This document shows positions 23,673 to 31,651 of a stretch of 64,000 nt of DNA, piece by piece. This stretch comes from an uncultured candidate division Zixibacteria bacterium. GTDB taxonomy: Bacteria > Zixibacteria > MSB-5A5 > GN15 > PGXB01. How positions within the stretch are numbered: the stretch's first letter is position 1; every line of letters starts with the position of its first letter. The translations under genes were made by a program, and so were the position numbers. The stretch lies in NCBI GenBank assembly GCA_937925655.1, contig CALAMC010000110.1, positions 41,958-105,957 on the forward strand, in the 5' to 3' direction. The notes under the pieces were generated by a model that ran no database searches, was not told where the DNA came from, and saw nothing but the letters and a program-made list of their open reading frames with translations.

Positions 23673-24941
23673 ATGTCCCGGAATGATTCTTATTCGTTCA
23701 AATTTCCCGTAAAAGATTTCAAGAGACTCGAAACGCCTTTGGATTCAAAGGGTTATCGCAACTACCTTTGTGTGGTAGATATTCAGGATCTGCCAGATTT
23801 TTTAACAGAATGGGGGAATTCAAATGTCCGCGATCCAAAAGACCGTGGCCGGGTTCCAAACCAAATTAGGGCCGGTTTATTAGAAGAGGACCTTTTTGTT
23901 TTTATGAATCGGGGGTTGGTTTTGGTCGCGGAAAGGGTTGATTTTGATAATAAGTCATCCACCGTTGAAATACTGCTTACCAAGCGGGGTACTCATGGTT
24001 TAATAGATGGCGGCCACACTCATTTAATAATAAACAATGAAAAAGAGTCTTTGGCCGAGCAGACAGATGATGAAGGCAAATCCTTAAAACGTTTTGTTAA
24101 AATCGAAATCCTTGTGGGCTTTGATATAAGTCAAATCACAGATATTGCCGGTGCCCGCAATACTTCAAACCAGGTTAAGGATGAAAGCCTTTTGAATCTG
24201 GAAGGCCGTTTTGAAGACATTAAAAAAGCTTTAAAGGATCAGCCTTATTATGATGACATTGCATTTAAAGAATATGATGTATATGAAGGCAGTGATATTC
24301 CAAAGCCAATAGATGTAAGAGATATTATTTCAATAATGTACATGTTTAATATTGATGTTTTTGATGGCCAAAAACAACCTGTCGCCGGATATAGTTCAAA
24401 GGCCAAATGCGTAAGCGATTTTCAATCACAAATTAAGAATGGATCGAATAGGAAATCAGCTTATTATAAAATATTGCCAATTTTGCCGGATTTATTACGT
24501 TTGCATGATGAAATCTGGCTTAAGTTACCAGAGCTTTATAACAAGGCCTGCGAAAGTTTCAGAGAGGATGTAGAAGGGGGAAAATTTGGGAAATTAACAG
24601 GCGTAACATATAAAAACAAGGCATTTGTGGATTTATATTTTTTGAAGATTAAGTCTAAATACCGCGTACCTGCAGGTTTTTTATATCCAATTTTGGGTTC
24701 ATTTAGGGCTCTAATTGAAGAAAAAAATAACCAATACAATTGGATTGCTGAATGCAATCCGTTTGAGCTTTTAAAAAGCGAGATGGGATTAAAGATGGCG
24801 GATGCAATCGGCAACGTGGCCCGAGAAGATAGAAATCCAAGCAAAACTGGCAAGTATTTGCCCTTATGGCAGAATTGTTATCAAATCGCATTTATTCACA
24901 AACAAGAAATCGAATTAAGAAAACTTAGAAAGGGGAAATGA
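23673..24941 (+). CDS. AIPR-domain protein (abortive infection phage resistance-like)
   Basis: 422 residues without signal or membrane segments. The N-terminal half carries an AIPR-like pattern (FVFMNRGLVLVAERVDFD, then GLIDGGHTHLII, and AGARNTSNQVKDESLLNL), as in PF10592 proteins known from abortive-infection and other defence loci. It is clearly AT-richer than its neighbours, with many AAA, ATT and TTA codons, which suggests acquisition by transfer. AGGAGG precedes the ATG by five bases. It is a single-gene unit with its own terminator; no toxin, nuclease or methylase partner lies beside it. Biochemical function unknown. Confidence 0.78.
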   Translation: MSRNDSYSFKFPVKDFKRLETPLDSKGYRNYLCVVDIQDLPDFLTEWGNSNVRDPKDRGRVPNQIRAGLLEEDLFVFMNRGLVLVAERVDFDNKSSTVEILLTKRGTHGLIDGGHTHLIINNEKESLAEQTDDEGKSLKRFVKIEILVGFDISQITDIAGARNTSNQVKDESLLNLEGRFEDIKKALKDQPYYDDIAFKEYDVYEGSDIPKPIDVRDIISIMYMFNIDVFDGQKQPVAGYSSKAKCVSDFQSQIKNGSNRKSAYYKILPILPDLLRLHDEIWLKLPELYNKACESFREDVEGGKFGKLTGVTYKNKAFVDLYFLKIKSKYRVPAGFLYPILGSFRALIEEKNNQYNWIAECNPFELLKSEMGLKMADAIGNVAREDRNPSKTGKYLPLWQNCYQIAFIHKQEIELRKLRKGK

Positions 24942-24970
24942 TATTAGTTCTTAAATAAATCTCTATAATT

Positions 24971-25004
24971 GGCGGCAGGTTAACTAATCTGCCGCCATTT
25001 TATT
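24971..25004 (+). terminator. Rho-independent terminator after the AIPR gene
   Basis: GGCGGCAG (24971-24978), 10-nt loop, CTGCCGCC (24989-24996), then ATTTTATT. It separates the AIPR gene from the convergent oxidoreductase gene. Confidence 0.8.
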
Positions 25005-26151
25005 AAATCACATTCGTCTCTTCAACTGTAGTGCCTTTAACGAAACGATTCGGCGAAAGAGTTGACACGTCAACGGAGGGCTTCTTTCCGCAAATCATCT
25101 CTGCGGCGACCAGTCCCGCCGCCGGGCCGTGCATCAGGCCGTGGCCGGAAAAGCCGTTGTTATAAAACAGACCTTTGAGCTCCGGCTCAAAGCCGATAAT
25201 GGCGTGGTGGTCGGGCGTAGTTTCGTAGAGACCGGCCCAGGCTTTTTGTATCTCGGCCGATTCCAACCGCGGGACGCGATCGAGAGCTTTCATGAGAATA
25301 GTGTCGGTATAGTTGGGGTCAACTGATTCATCGAATCCCGGCGGAACATCTTTGTCGGCCCAGCCGAACAGAAGGCCCGGCGATTCGCGGTGGAAATAAA
25401 GTCCGGCACGAACATCGACCACCATAGGGAAGGTATGGGGAATATAATCGAGGGCGCCGGTGGTGACAATCTGGCGACGGACCGGTTCAACGGGAAGGAC
25501 TTTGCCGGCCATTTGGGCGATTAATTTGGCGTACGGTCCCGCCGCATTGACGACCATATTGGTGCTAATCGTGCCTTTTTTCGTCTGCACGCCGGTAATA
25601 CTATCCCCATTTAAAACCAGCCCGGTCACCTCACTTTCGGTTTCAATTTCAACCCCGGCCTTTCTGGCGGCGGAAGCATAACCCTGAATCATGTCGTTGG
25701 GGTCGGCCAGGCCGTCATTTTTGCAGAAGGTGGCTTTGATTATGTCATCGGTGCGCACCGGAGGGGCGATTTCGTTGACCTGTTTGATATCTATAAACTC
25801 GACCGGCAGTCCCAGTGATTTTTGCAGTTTTACGGCGTCGGTGAACTGGGCCAGTTCGTTGTCATCGGAAATAAGAAACATATATCCGACCTGATCGAAC
25901 ACGGCCGGCCATCCGGTCAATTCTTCGAAATTGACCAACAGCTCTTCGGATTTCATCGACATCTGTATATTAACTTTGGTTGTAAACTGCGCGCGAATAC
26001 CGCCGGCACACTTGGCAGTGGCCCCGGTGCCGAGAAACATCTCTTTTTCCAACAGCAGAATTTTGCCGTATTTCATTTGCGCCAGATTGAAAGCGGTGGC
26101 CACTCCGATAATCCCGCCTCCGATGACAATGGCATCAGCTTTATTAATCAT
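25003..26151 (-). CDS. FAD-dependent amino-acid oxidoreductase (DAO family, sarcosine oxidase beta-like)
   Basis: 382 residues. N-terminal FAD motif ADAIVIGGGIIGVATAFNLA followed by GTGATAKCAGGIRAQF, a typical DAO/sarcosine oxidase SoxB-like opening. The second family signature VVNAAGPYAKLIAQMAG is at about 200, and the C-terminal GFEPELKGLFYNNGFSGHGLMHGPAAG binds FAD. It probably oxidises an N-methyl or imino acid such as sarcosine, glycine or proline; substrate not assigned. A stand-alone gene with AGGGGA before the ATG. Its stop codon lies within AATCACATTCG, the core of the repeat before dinB. Confidence 0.88.
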   Translation of the reverse strand: MINKADAIVIGGGIIGVATAFNLAQMKYGKILLLEKEMFLGTGATAKCAGGIRAQFTTKVNIQMSMKSEELLVNFEELTGWPAVFDQVGYMFLISDDNELAQFTDAVKLQKSLGLPVEFIDIKQVNEIAPPVRTDDIIKATFCKNDGLADPNDMIQGYASAARKAGVEIETESEVTGLVLNGDSITGVQTKKGTISTNMVVNAAGPYAKLIAQMAGKVLPVEPVRRQIVTTGALDYIPHTFPMVVDVRAGLYFHRESPGLLFGWADKDVPPGFDESVDPNYTDTILMKALDRVPRLESAEIQKAWAGLYETTPDHHAIIGFEPELKGLFYNNGFSGHGLMHGPAAGLVAAEMICGKKPSVDVSTLSPNRFVKGTTVEETNVI

Positions 26152-26356
26152 AGGATTTTCCCCTGAAATTAAGCGTGTCGCAGAACGTGAAACTTTTCAC
26201 AACTAAAAGCTCTCCAAGTCAACGCATATTCTTTGTTAATTTAGCCTTAGCGGCGAATAAGTCAAGAATAATCACGGGCGATGGATATAGTTTGAAGGCC
26301 GGAACGGGATAAAATGCTTTACGGGGCTATTATTTTATAATAGATTCTTTTTTGTT

Positions 26357-28102
26357 ATGAGGAGCTTTTTCGGGGATAGGATTCATAGGGTTTTCCGCTT
26401 ATCGGAAACCCAGATTTTAATCACACTGGCCGTAATCATCGGTCTGGGAACCGGTGTCGGGGCATACTTTTTTACATGGCTGATAGTGACCTTTAAAAAT
26501 ATCTTTTTTGGCTATTCCGAAAGTATCCTGGCCGGGCAAACGGGCGAACTCAAATGGTGGATTCCAGCCATTCCGTTAACTGGCGGCCTGATTGTCGGAC
26601 CGATTGTGCATAAATTCGCGGTCGAAGCCAAAGGTCATGGAGTCCCGGAGGTCATGGCGGCGGTGGCGCGACGCGGGGGGATAATCCGACCCCGTGTGGC
26701 CATCGCCAAAATTGTGGCGTCTGCCATCTGTATCGGTTCGGGCGGGTCGGCCGGGCGAGAGGGGCCGATTGTGCAAATCGGTTCGGCGATTGGTTCGACC
26801 ATAGGCCAGCTCTTTAAAATGTCGGCCGAACGATTGAAAATTCTGGTGGGTTGCGGAGCCGCGGCAGGAATTTCGGCCGTATTCAACGCCCCAATTGCCG
26901 GGGTTATCTTTTCGCTGGAAGTTATTCTCGGAGATTTCGCAATCAAGACTTTTTCCCCGGTGCTGATTTCATCGGTGATTTCATCGGTCGTAGCACGGGC
27001 CATCTGGGGTAATAATCCCGCTTTTCAGGTCCCCGACTATTCACTCGTTTCGGTCTGGGAGATTCCCCTGTACATGGTTTTAGGCATAGTCTGCGGTGCG
27101 GTGGCGGTTCTATTTACGCAGACATTGAATCATACCGAGAACCTCTTTGACAAACTAAAAATTCATCCCTGGATAAAACCTGCCCTGGGGGGACTTCTGG
27201 TGGGGTTTATCGGTATATTCTATCCACAGATTTTTTCCGACGGCTATGATACTATACGTTTGACCATATATGGTCGGGTTGCGGTCAGTGTCACCCTGAT
27301 TTTGATTTTCCTCAAGATCCTTGCCACCAGTTTGACCCTCGGAAGCGGTTCCTCGGGCGGGATATTTGCACCGTCGCTTTTTATCGGGGCCGTCACCGGC
27401 GGGACATTCGGATATGCCGCGCATTTTCTTTTTCCGGCGATTACGGCCGGTTCCGGCGCGTATGCCCTGGTCGGGATGGCGGCGCTGGTCGGCGGTACCA
27501 CCCACGCCCCCATGACGGCCATCCTGATTATTTTCGAGATGACCAGCGACTATCGCATTATTTTGCCGCTCATGGTGGCGGTCGTGTTTTCGACCCTTGT
27601 GGCCCGGCGGCTGTTTGAACCGTCCATATATACTATCAAACTGATCAAACGCGGGATATTCCTCAAGGCGGGCAAAGATACGGCGATTCTGCAGGGGACA
27701 AAAGTCAGCGAGGTTATGAGCCGTGATTTCGCATCCATAGCGGCCGATATGCCCATCATTAAAATTCTGGAGACGGTTGAAAAATCACGCGGGACAGATT
27801 TTGCGGTCATCGATCGGCAGGGGAAATTTATCGGGATGCTATCCCTGCTGGATTTAATGGGCGTTTTGAGCAAACATACGCTGGATAATTTAATCATCGC
27901 CAAAGATATCGTCCTGACCAGCCTTGTGACGGTTTCACCGGAGGATACTCTGGAAGATGTCAATCAGAAGTTCGCGGCGAAAGGCTATCGAATGTTGCCC
28001 GTGGTCAGCAAATCGGATCCGTCGAGTATACTCGGTGTTTTGCACCGGGCCGATATGATGCGAGAATACAACCGCAAATTAATCGAAACCATAAAATCAT
28101 AA
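26357..28102 (+). CDS. ClC-type chloride channel/transporter with CBS domains
   Basis: 581 residues. Ten or more membrane helices with ClC selectivity-filter motifs GSGGSAGREGPIVQIG (~125-140) and GSGSSGGIFAPSLFIGA (~335-350). A C-terminal cytoplasmic pair of CBS domains (VSEVMSRDFASIAADMPI and IVLTSLVTVSPEDTLEDV) follows and may bind nucleotides. The gating Glu is in GREGP. It moves chloride, perhaps in exchange for protons. A TATAAT (26336-26341) lies about 15 bp before the ATG and there is no ribosome site, so the message may have a very short leader. Single-gene unit. Confidence 0.93.
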   Translation: MRSFFGDRIHRVFRLSETQILITLAVIIGLGTGVGAYFFTWLIVTFKNIFFGYSESILAGQTGELKWWIPAIPLTGGLIVGPIVHKFAVEAKGHGVPEVMAAVARRGGIIRPRVAIAKIVASAICIGSGGSAGREGPIVQIGSAIGSTIGQLFKMSAERLKILVGCGAAAGISAVFNAPIAGVIFSLEVILGDFAIKTFSPVLISSVISSVVARAIWGNNPAFQVPDYSLVSVWEIPLYMVLGIVCGAVAVLFTQTLNHTENLFDKLKIHPWIKPALGGLLVGFIGIFYPQIFSDGYDTIRLTIYGRVAVSVTLILIFLKILATSLTLGSGSSGGIFAPSLFIGAVTGGTFGYAAHFLFPAITAGSGAYALVGMAALVGGTTHAPMTAILIIFEMTSDYRIILPLMVAVVFSTLVARRLFEPSIYTIKLIKRGIFLKAGKDTAILQGTKVSEVMSRDFASIAADMPIIKILETVEKSRGTDFAVIDRQGKFIGMLSLLDLMGVLSKHTLDNLIIAKDIVLTSLVTVSPEDTLEDVNQKFAAKGYRMLPVVSKSDPSSILGVLHRADMMREYNRKLIETIKS

Positions 28103-28168
28103 TCTTTTCGTTTTAGTCTTCGAGCCGCCCATAATTAAAGAGAGTGGGAAAATTTTTCCATTTTGTGC

Positions 28169-28199
28169 TTGACATTTTTAATTCAATATATAGTATAGT
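28169..28199 (+). promoter_or_regulatory. sigma-70-like promoter in the 28.1-28.6 kb gap
   Basis: TTGACA (28169-28174) followed by TAGTAT (28191-28196, spacer 16) or TATAGT (28194-28199, spacer 19). With the terminator at 28602-28637 it defines a transcript of about 430 nt containing the small peptide gene and a ~200-nt leader. Confidence 0.65.
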
Positions 28200-28415
28200 A
28201 ATAGATCGTTAATCTTATATATGGTGAACATCGGAACCGGCCCGAATTCGGACTAAATTGGCGTTATTAATTCGCTTGCGTAGATGACAGCTATTCTATA
28301 TTATTGAGCAGGAGATATAAAATTAACGGATAAAAAACGACCCCGTGTACTGGCATGGGGAAGAGCGTTCTGGATAATCCAGGCGCTAATATCAACATCG
28401 GAGGAGGTACATCGA

Positions 28416-28511
28416 ATGTACGTACTCACAATCGTCAAACTTGAAGAGAAGGTTGCCCCTGTTGGTTTCAATCAGGGTGGCCAGGTTTTTGGCGGTTGGG
28501 GTGGCGGTTGA
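28416..28511 (+). CDS. small Gly-rich peptide, 31 aa
   Basis: ATG at 28416 with a strong ribosome site GAGGAGG (28401-28407) eight bases upstream and a TGA at 28509. The peptide starts MYVLTIVKLEEKVAP and ends GGQVFGGWGGG, so it has a leader-like front and a Gly/aromatic tail. The frame also stays open upstream to 28308, but without a usual start codon near the second purine-rich site (CAGGAG, 28309-28314). A promoter and a strong terminator bracket it, which supports real expression. It could be a peptide precursor, a leader peptide or an exported small protein; no modifying enzyme is adjacent. Function unknown. Confidence 0.55.
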   Translation: MYVLTIVKLEEKVAPVGFNQGGQVFGGWGGG

Positions 28512-28601
28512 TCTTAACGGCTCGATTTGCCAACCGAAACTGCCGGGAGTCTTGACCATCAAATAGCCATTGAGGGCAGGCTCCTCTGAATGTTGACATG
28601 A

Positions 28602-28637
28602 GGGCAGGTCCTGTGGGCCTGCCCCTTATTTTATTTT
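28602..28637 (+). terminator. Rho-independent terminator after the small peptide gene
   Basis: GGGCAGGTCC (28602-28611) pairs with GGGCCTGCCC (28615-28624, one G-T pair) around a TGT loop, followed by a T-rich tract. A partial copy of the left arm (TGAGGGCAGG) occurs 28 bp upstream. The tract overlaps the stop of the convergent kinase gene. Confidence 0.8.
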
Positions 28638-31600
28638 GATACCAAAAGGTTATTTAACTTTTTTATTTCCTGTCCGAGCGAAACCAGCAAATCGTTTTTC
28701 AGTAATGCCTGTTGCATATCGGTGTCTTTGATATCCGTCGCCATTTTCTTAAAGCCGCCGATGGCCTCCCGGAAATGACCGAAAGCTTTTTCATATTCCT
28801 TCAGATGAACGTGAACCAAACCAAGGTAATAAGCGGCCTCACACTTTTCGGGCAGAAGCGCGGACCGTGCCGCCAGATCGCGAGCTTTGATAAGTGTCTC
28901 AAGGGCATCATCGGGTTTTCCCGTCCGAAAATAAAAAAGCCCGCGTAAATTTTCAAGGCGGGGAATTTCCAGGTCGGTTTCCGAACGGTCAAACAAGTTG
29001 TCGAGTGCTTCAAGAGTTTCCGCCGCCAGCGGGATTTCATTATGCTTGAGCGCCAGTTCCGCTTTTTGAATCAGAATGTGACGGATATTCCTGGTCAGTT
29101 TGAGTTCCTCGGCGATTTGGCGGGCCTTATCGAGATGACGATAATCGCTGTCGATCTGGCTTTGCAGGATGATTGATGATATTTGTGCCCGGCGGTCACC
29201 CAGCTTGCGTGCCAATTCGTCGATTTTGAGATAGATATCATAGGCTTTGCCAAGAATATTCAATCGATAATAGCAATCACCCATTTGAATCAGGCACAGA
29301 ATCAAGTGAGGCTCGTCGCCGCTTTTCTCACTGATGATTATGGCGCGCTCGATATTTTCCAGGGCCTGGCCGTAATAGCCCATGCGTTTTTGCACTGTGG
29401 CCAAACCGCGAAGAAACACCCCTTGATGTGGCTCGTCACCAAGTGTTTCCGCTATTTTCAACCCTTTTTTAAGATGCGCGATCGATTCGCGTAACCGTCC
29501 GGCATAGAGCATGACGAGCGTCAGATTTTCGAGATTATACAACAAATCCTTTTGAGCCCCGACCTTTTCATTAAGTTGCAGGGATTCTTCCAGGCAATCA
29601 ATCGCCTTTTCGAGACTGCCGAGCTCCGTATAGACGTAGCCGAGGTTGTTGAGCGTCCGGGCGATTTCGAGAGCATTTCCGGTGAGTCGCTTGAGTCGCA
29701 GTGACAGTTTAAACAAACGGATCGCCCGGTCAAAACGTTCGCGGAAAAAATATATCGAGGCCATGTTGGATAATGTCGAGGCGACGTCATCGATAGCCTG
29801 AAGCCGCCGTTGAATTTTAAAGGCCTGAAGATAGTATGACCAGGCTTCGTCGTAGCGGGCGTCAATCCAATAGATATTACCGATATTGTTCAAGGTATGG
29901 GATAATTCCAGTTTGTCGTCGATTTCATGAAAGACCTGCTCGGCCTGCCGGAGAGCCTTGATGCCGGAGTTGTAGTCCTGTTTCATTTTATACAGGTCGC
30001 CAAGCTCTTTGAATACCTCGGCCAGGAATCGATCCGCCTTTTTACCTTTGTACTGCTCGACTATTTCCAGTAGCAGTTTTTCGGCCCGGCCGATCTGACC
30101 GGTGCGTTTGGCAAGGTCGGCCTTTTGCCGAAGCAGTATTTTAAGCCGATCGTAATCGGCGGCTGTATGGGCCAGACGGATATACTTTTCGGCAATCTCC
30201 AGCGCTTTGTCAAAATCGGACGCATTTATCGCTTCATTGATAAAGTCGAGGGCCGGGCTGTACCCCTCGTCAAGATTGCCCGCCTGGAAATGTAATAATG
30301 CGGCCAGATAAAGATTCTTGCCGGATGTCGCCTTGCGGGCCAAATTTTGGTTTATAAGACGCTTCGTGCGGGATGATACTTTCCCGCCAAGAAATGTAAG
30401 CAGGGGCGGCGGGTAGTCCCGACGTTCGGGCGCCTCAATGATGCCGAGTGTCATGGCATCCTCGGTATTCCCCAAAACGGCGCAACCCACGGCCTTTTTC
30501 TTTTTCGACCAATTCAGTTTTTTAAAGGCTTTGCCTTGCTGTCTTTGCATTCTTTGGGGCCAATGCAATTTTAAGGATGGTGACGACGGGCAAAACTTTC
30601 CGGAGTCGTTCCAGATAAAATTTCCCTTGCCGAAATTTGACTCCAGCAAATGCCGAATCAACACCGGGTCATCACCCGCCAATGAATAGATGGCTTTCCG
30701 GCATTTTTCATCAAGGTCGAAAGGGAAATTTGAAAGTATGTTGATTCCATGGTCAGAGTTCAGGGCTTGAAGGATATGTTTGGGACGAATCATGGTTCGA
30801 TATGGCAGGGTCGCCCCAATTTTTTCGAGTTCACGGCATATTTGAAATCCGTCTTCCGGGCGGTCCGACGGGCTTTTAGCAAGCATTTTCAGGATCAAGT
30901 CGGATATTTCGGACGAGACAGAATCGTCAAGAGCGTGTGGGGGTTCGGGCTCGTACTCCTTGACACGGGAGTTGGTGCGGACCGGGTCGTTGAATTTATC
31001 TATAAAGGGGTGGATTCCGGTGGCCAGGATATAGGCGATGATACCCAGAGCGAAAATATCTGACTTATGATTCAAGGTCCCGTCGGCCAGCGTCTCGGGG
31101 GCGATATATCCGACCGTCCCGAGACCGAGACGATTATGGTTCGATGAGTCGGTTTTCAGAGCCAGCGAGAAATCGGAGATTTTGGTATAGGTCTTGTGGC
31201 CGCGGTGCATACGCTCAAGCGGTGCCGCCAGAAATATATTCTGTGGTTTGAGGTCGCCATGCGATAAGCCTGCGATTTTCAGGTAGTACAAATTGATGGC
31301 TATCGACGATAGCAAGTTGAGGAATGCGGGCGGGTCGTGTATAACGCCGATTTTATCGAGAGTGTCACCGGGGCAGTATTCCAATGTTAAAAACGGGTAT
31401 TTATCGTTGGAGTAATTCAAATCGTGAACCCGAATCAGACCGGGGTACAACAAATTGCCGATTAAGTCATATTCTCTTTTTATGAGAGGATAGAACTGGC
31501 GGACTTCTCCGGGGGCGGAATCGAGGGCGGTCTTGAGGGCTACCGGGCGGCTCTTCGGCGACCGGGTGGCCAGATACACCCGGGCTGTTCCGCCGTTGCC

Positions 31601-31651
31601 GATGGAGCGGATAATTTTAAAGCTTCCGATACTTTCAATTTCATCCGACAT
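28631..31651 (-). CDS. serine/threonine protein kinase with C-terminal TPR repeats
   Basis: 1006 residues, no membrane helix. The kinase domain occupies about residues 10-275: Gly loop SIGNGGTARVYLA, ATP Lys in VALKTAL, catalytic loop HGDLKPQNIF (HGD in place of HRD), metal loop DFSLAL (DFS in place of DFG) and GYIAPE. A linker follows, then about ten TPR-like repeats from roughly 470 to 960 (LSHTLNNIGNIYWIDARYDEA, ASTLSNMASIYFFRERFDRA and others). It is a cytoplasmic signalling or scaffold kinase. Its ATG directly follows the stop codon of the histidine-kinase gene, so translation is coupled. Confidence 0.9.
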   Translation of the reverse strand: MSDEIESIGSFKIIRSIGNGGTARVYLATRSPKSRPVALKTALDSAPGEVRQFYPLIKREYDLIGNLLYPGLIRVHDLNYSNDKYPFLTLEYCPGDTLDKIGVIHDPPAFLNLLSSIAINLYYLKIAGLSHGDLKPQNIFLAAPLERMHRGHKTYTKISDFSLALKTDSSNHNRLGLGTVGYIAPETLADGTLNHKSDIFALGIIAYILATGIHPFIDKFNDPVRTNSRVKEYEPEPPHALDDSVSSEISDLILKMLAKSPSDRPEDGFQICRELEKIGATLPYRTMIRPKHILQALNSDHGINILSNFPFDLDEKCRKAIYSLAGDDPVLIRHLLESNFGKGNFIWNDSGKFCPSSPSLKLHWPQRMQRQQGKAFKKLNWSKKKKAVGCAVLGNTEDAMTLGIIEAPERRDYPPPLLTFLGGKVSSRTKRLINQNLARKATSGKNLYLAALLHFQAGNLDEGYSPALDFINEAINASDFDKALEIAEKYIRLAHTAADYDRLKILLRQKADLAKRTGQIGRAEKLLLEIVEQYKGKKADRFLAEVFKELGDLYKMKQDYNSGIKALRQAEQVFHEIDDKLELSHTLNNIGNIYWIDARYDEAWSYYLQAFKIQRRLQAIDDVASTLSNMASIYFFRERFDRAIRLFKLSLRLKRLTGNALEIARTLNNLGYVYTELGSLEKAIDCLEESLQLNEKVGAQKDLLYNLENLTLVMLYAGRLRESIAHLKKGLKIAETLGDEPHQGVFLRGLATVQKRMGYYGQALENIERAIIISEKSGDEPHLILCLIQMGDCYYRLNILGKAYDIYLKIDELARKLGDRRAQISSIILQSQIDSDYRHLDKARQIAEELKLTRNIRHILIQKAELALKHNEIPLAAETLEALDNLFDRSETDLEIPRLENLRGLFYFRTGKPDDALETLIKARDLAARSALLPEKCEAAYYLGLVHVHLKEYEKAFGHFREAIGGFKKMATDIKDTDMQQALLKNDLLVSLGQEIKKLNNLLVSK

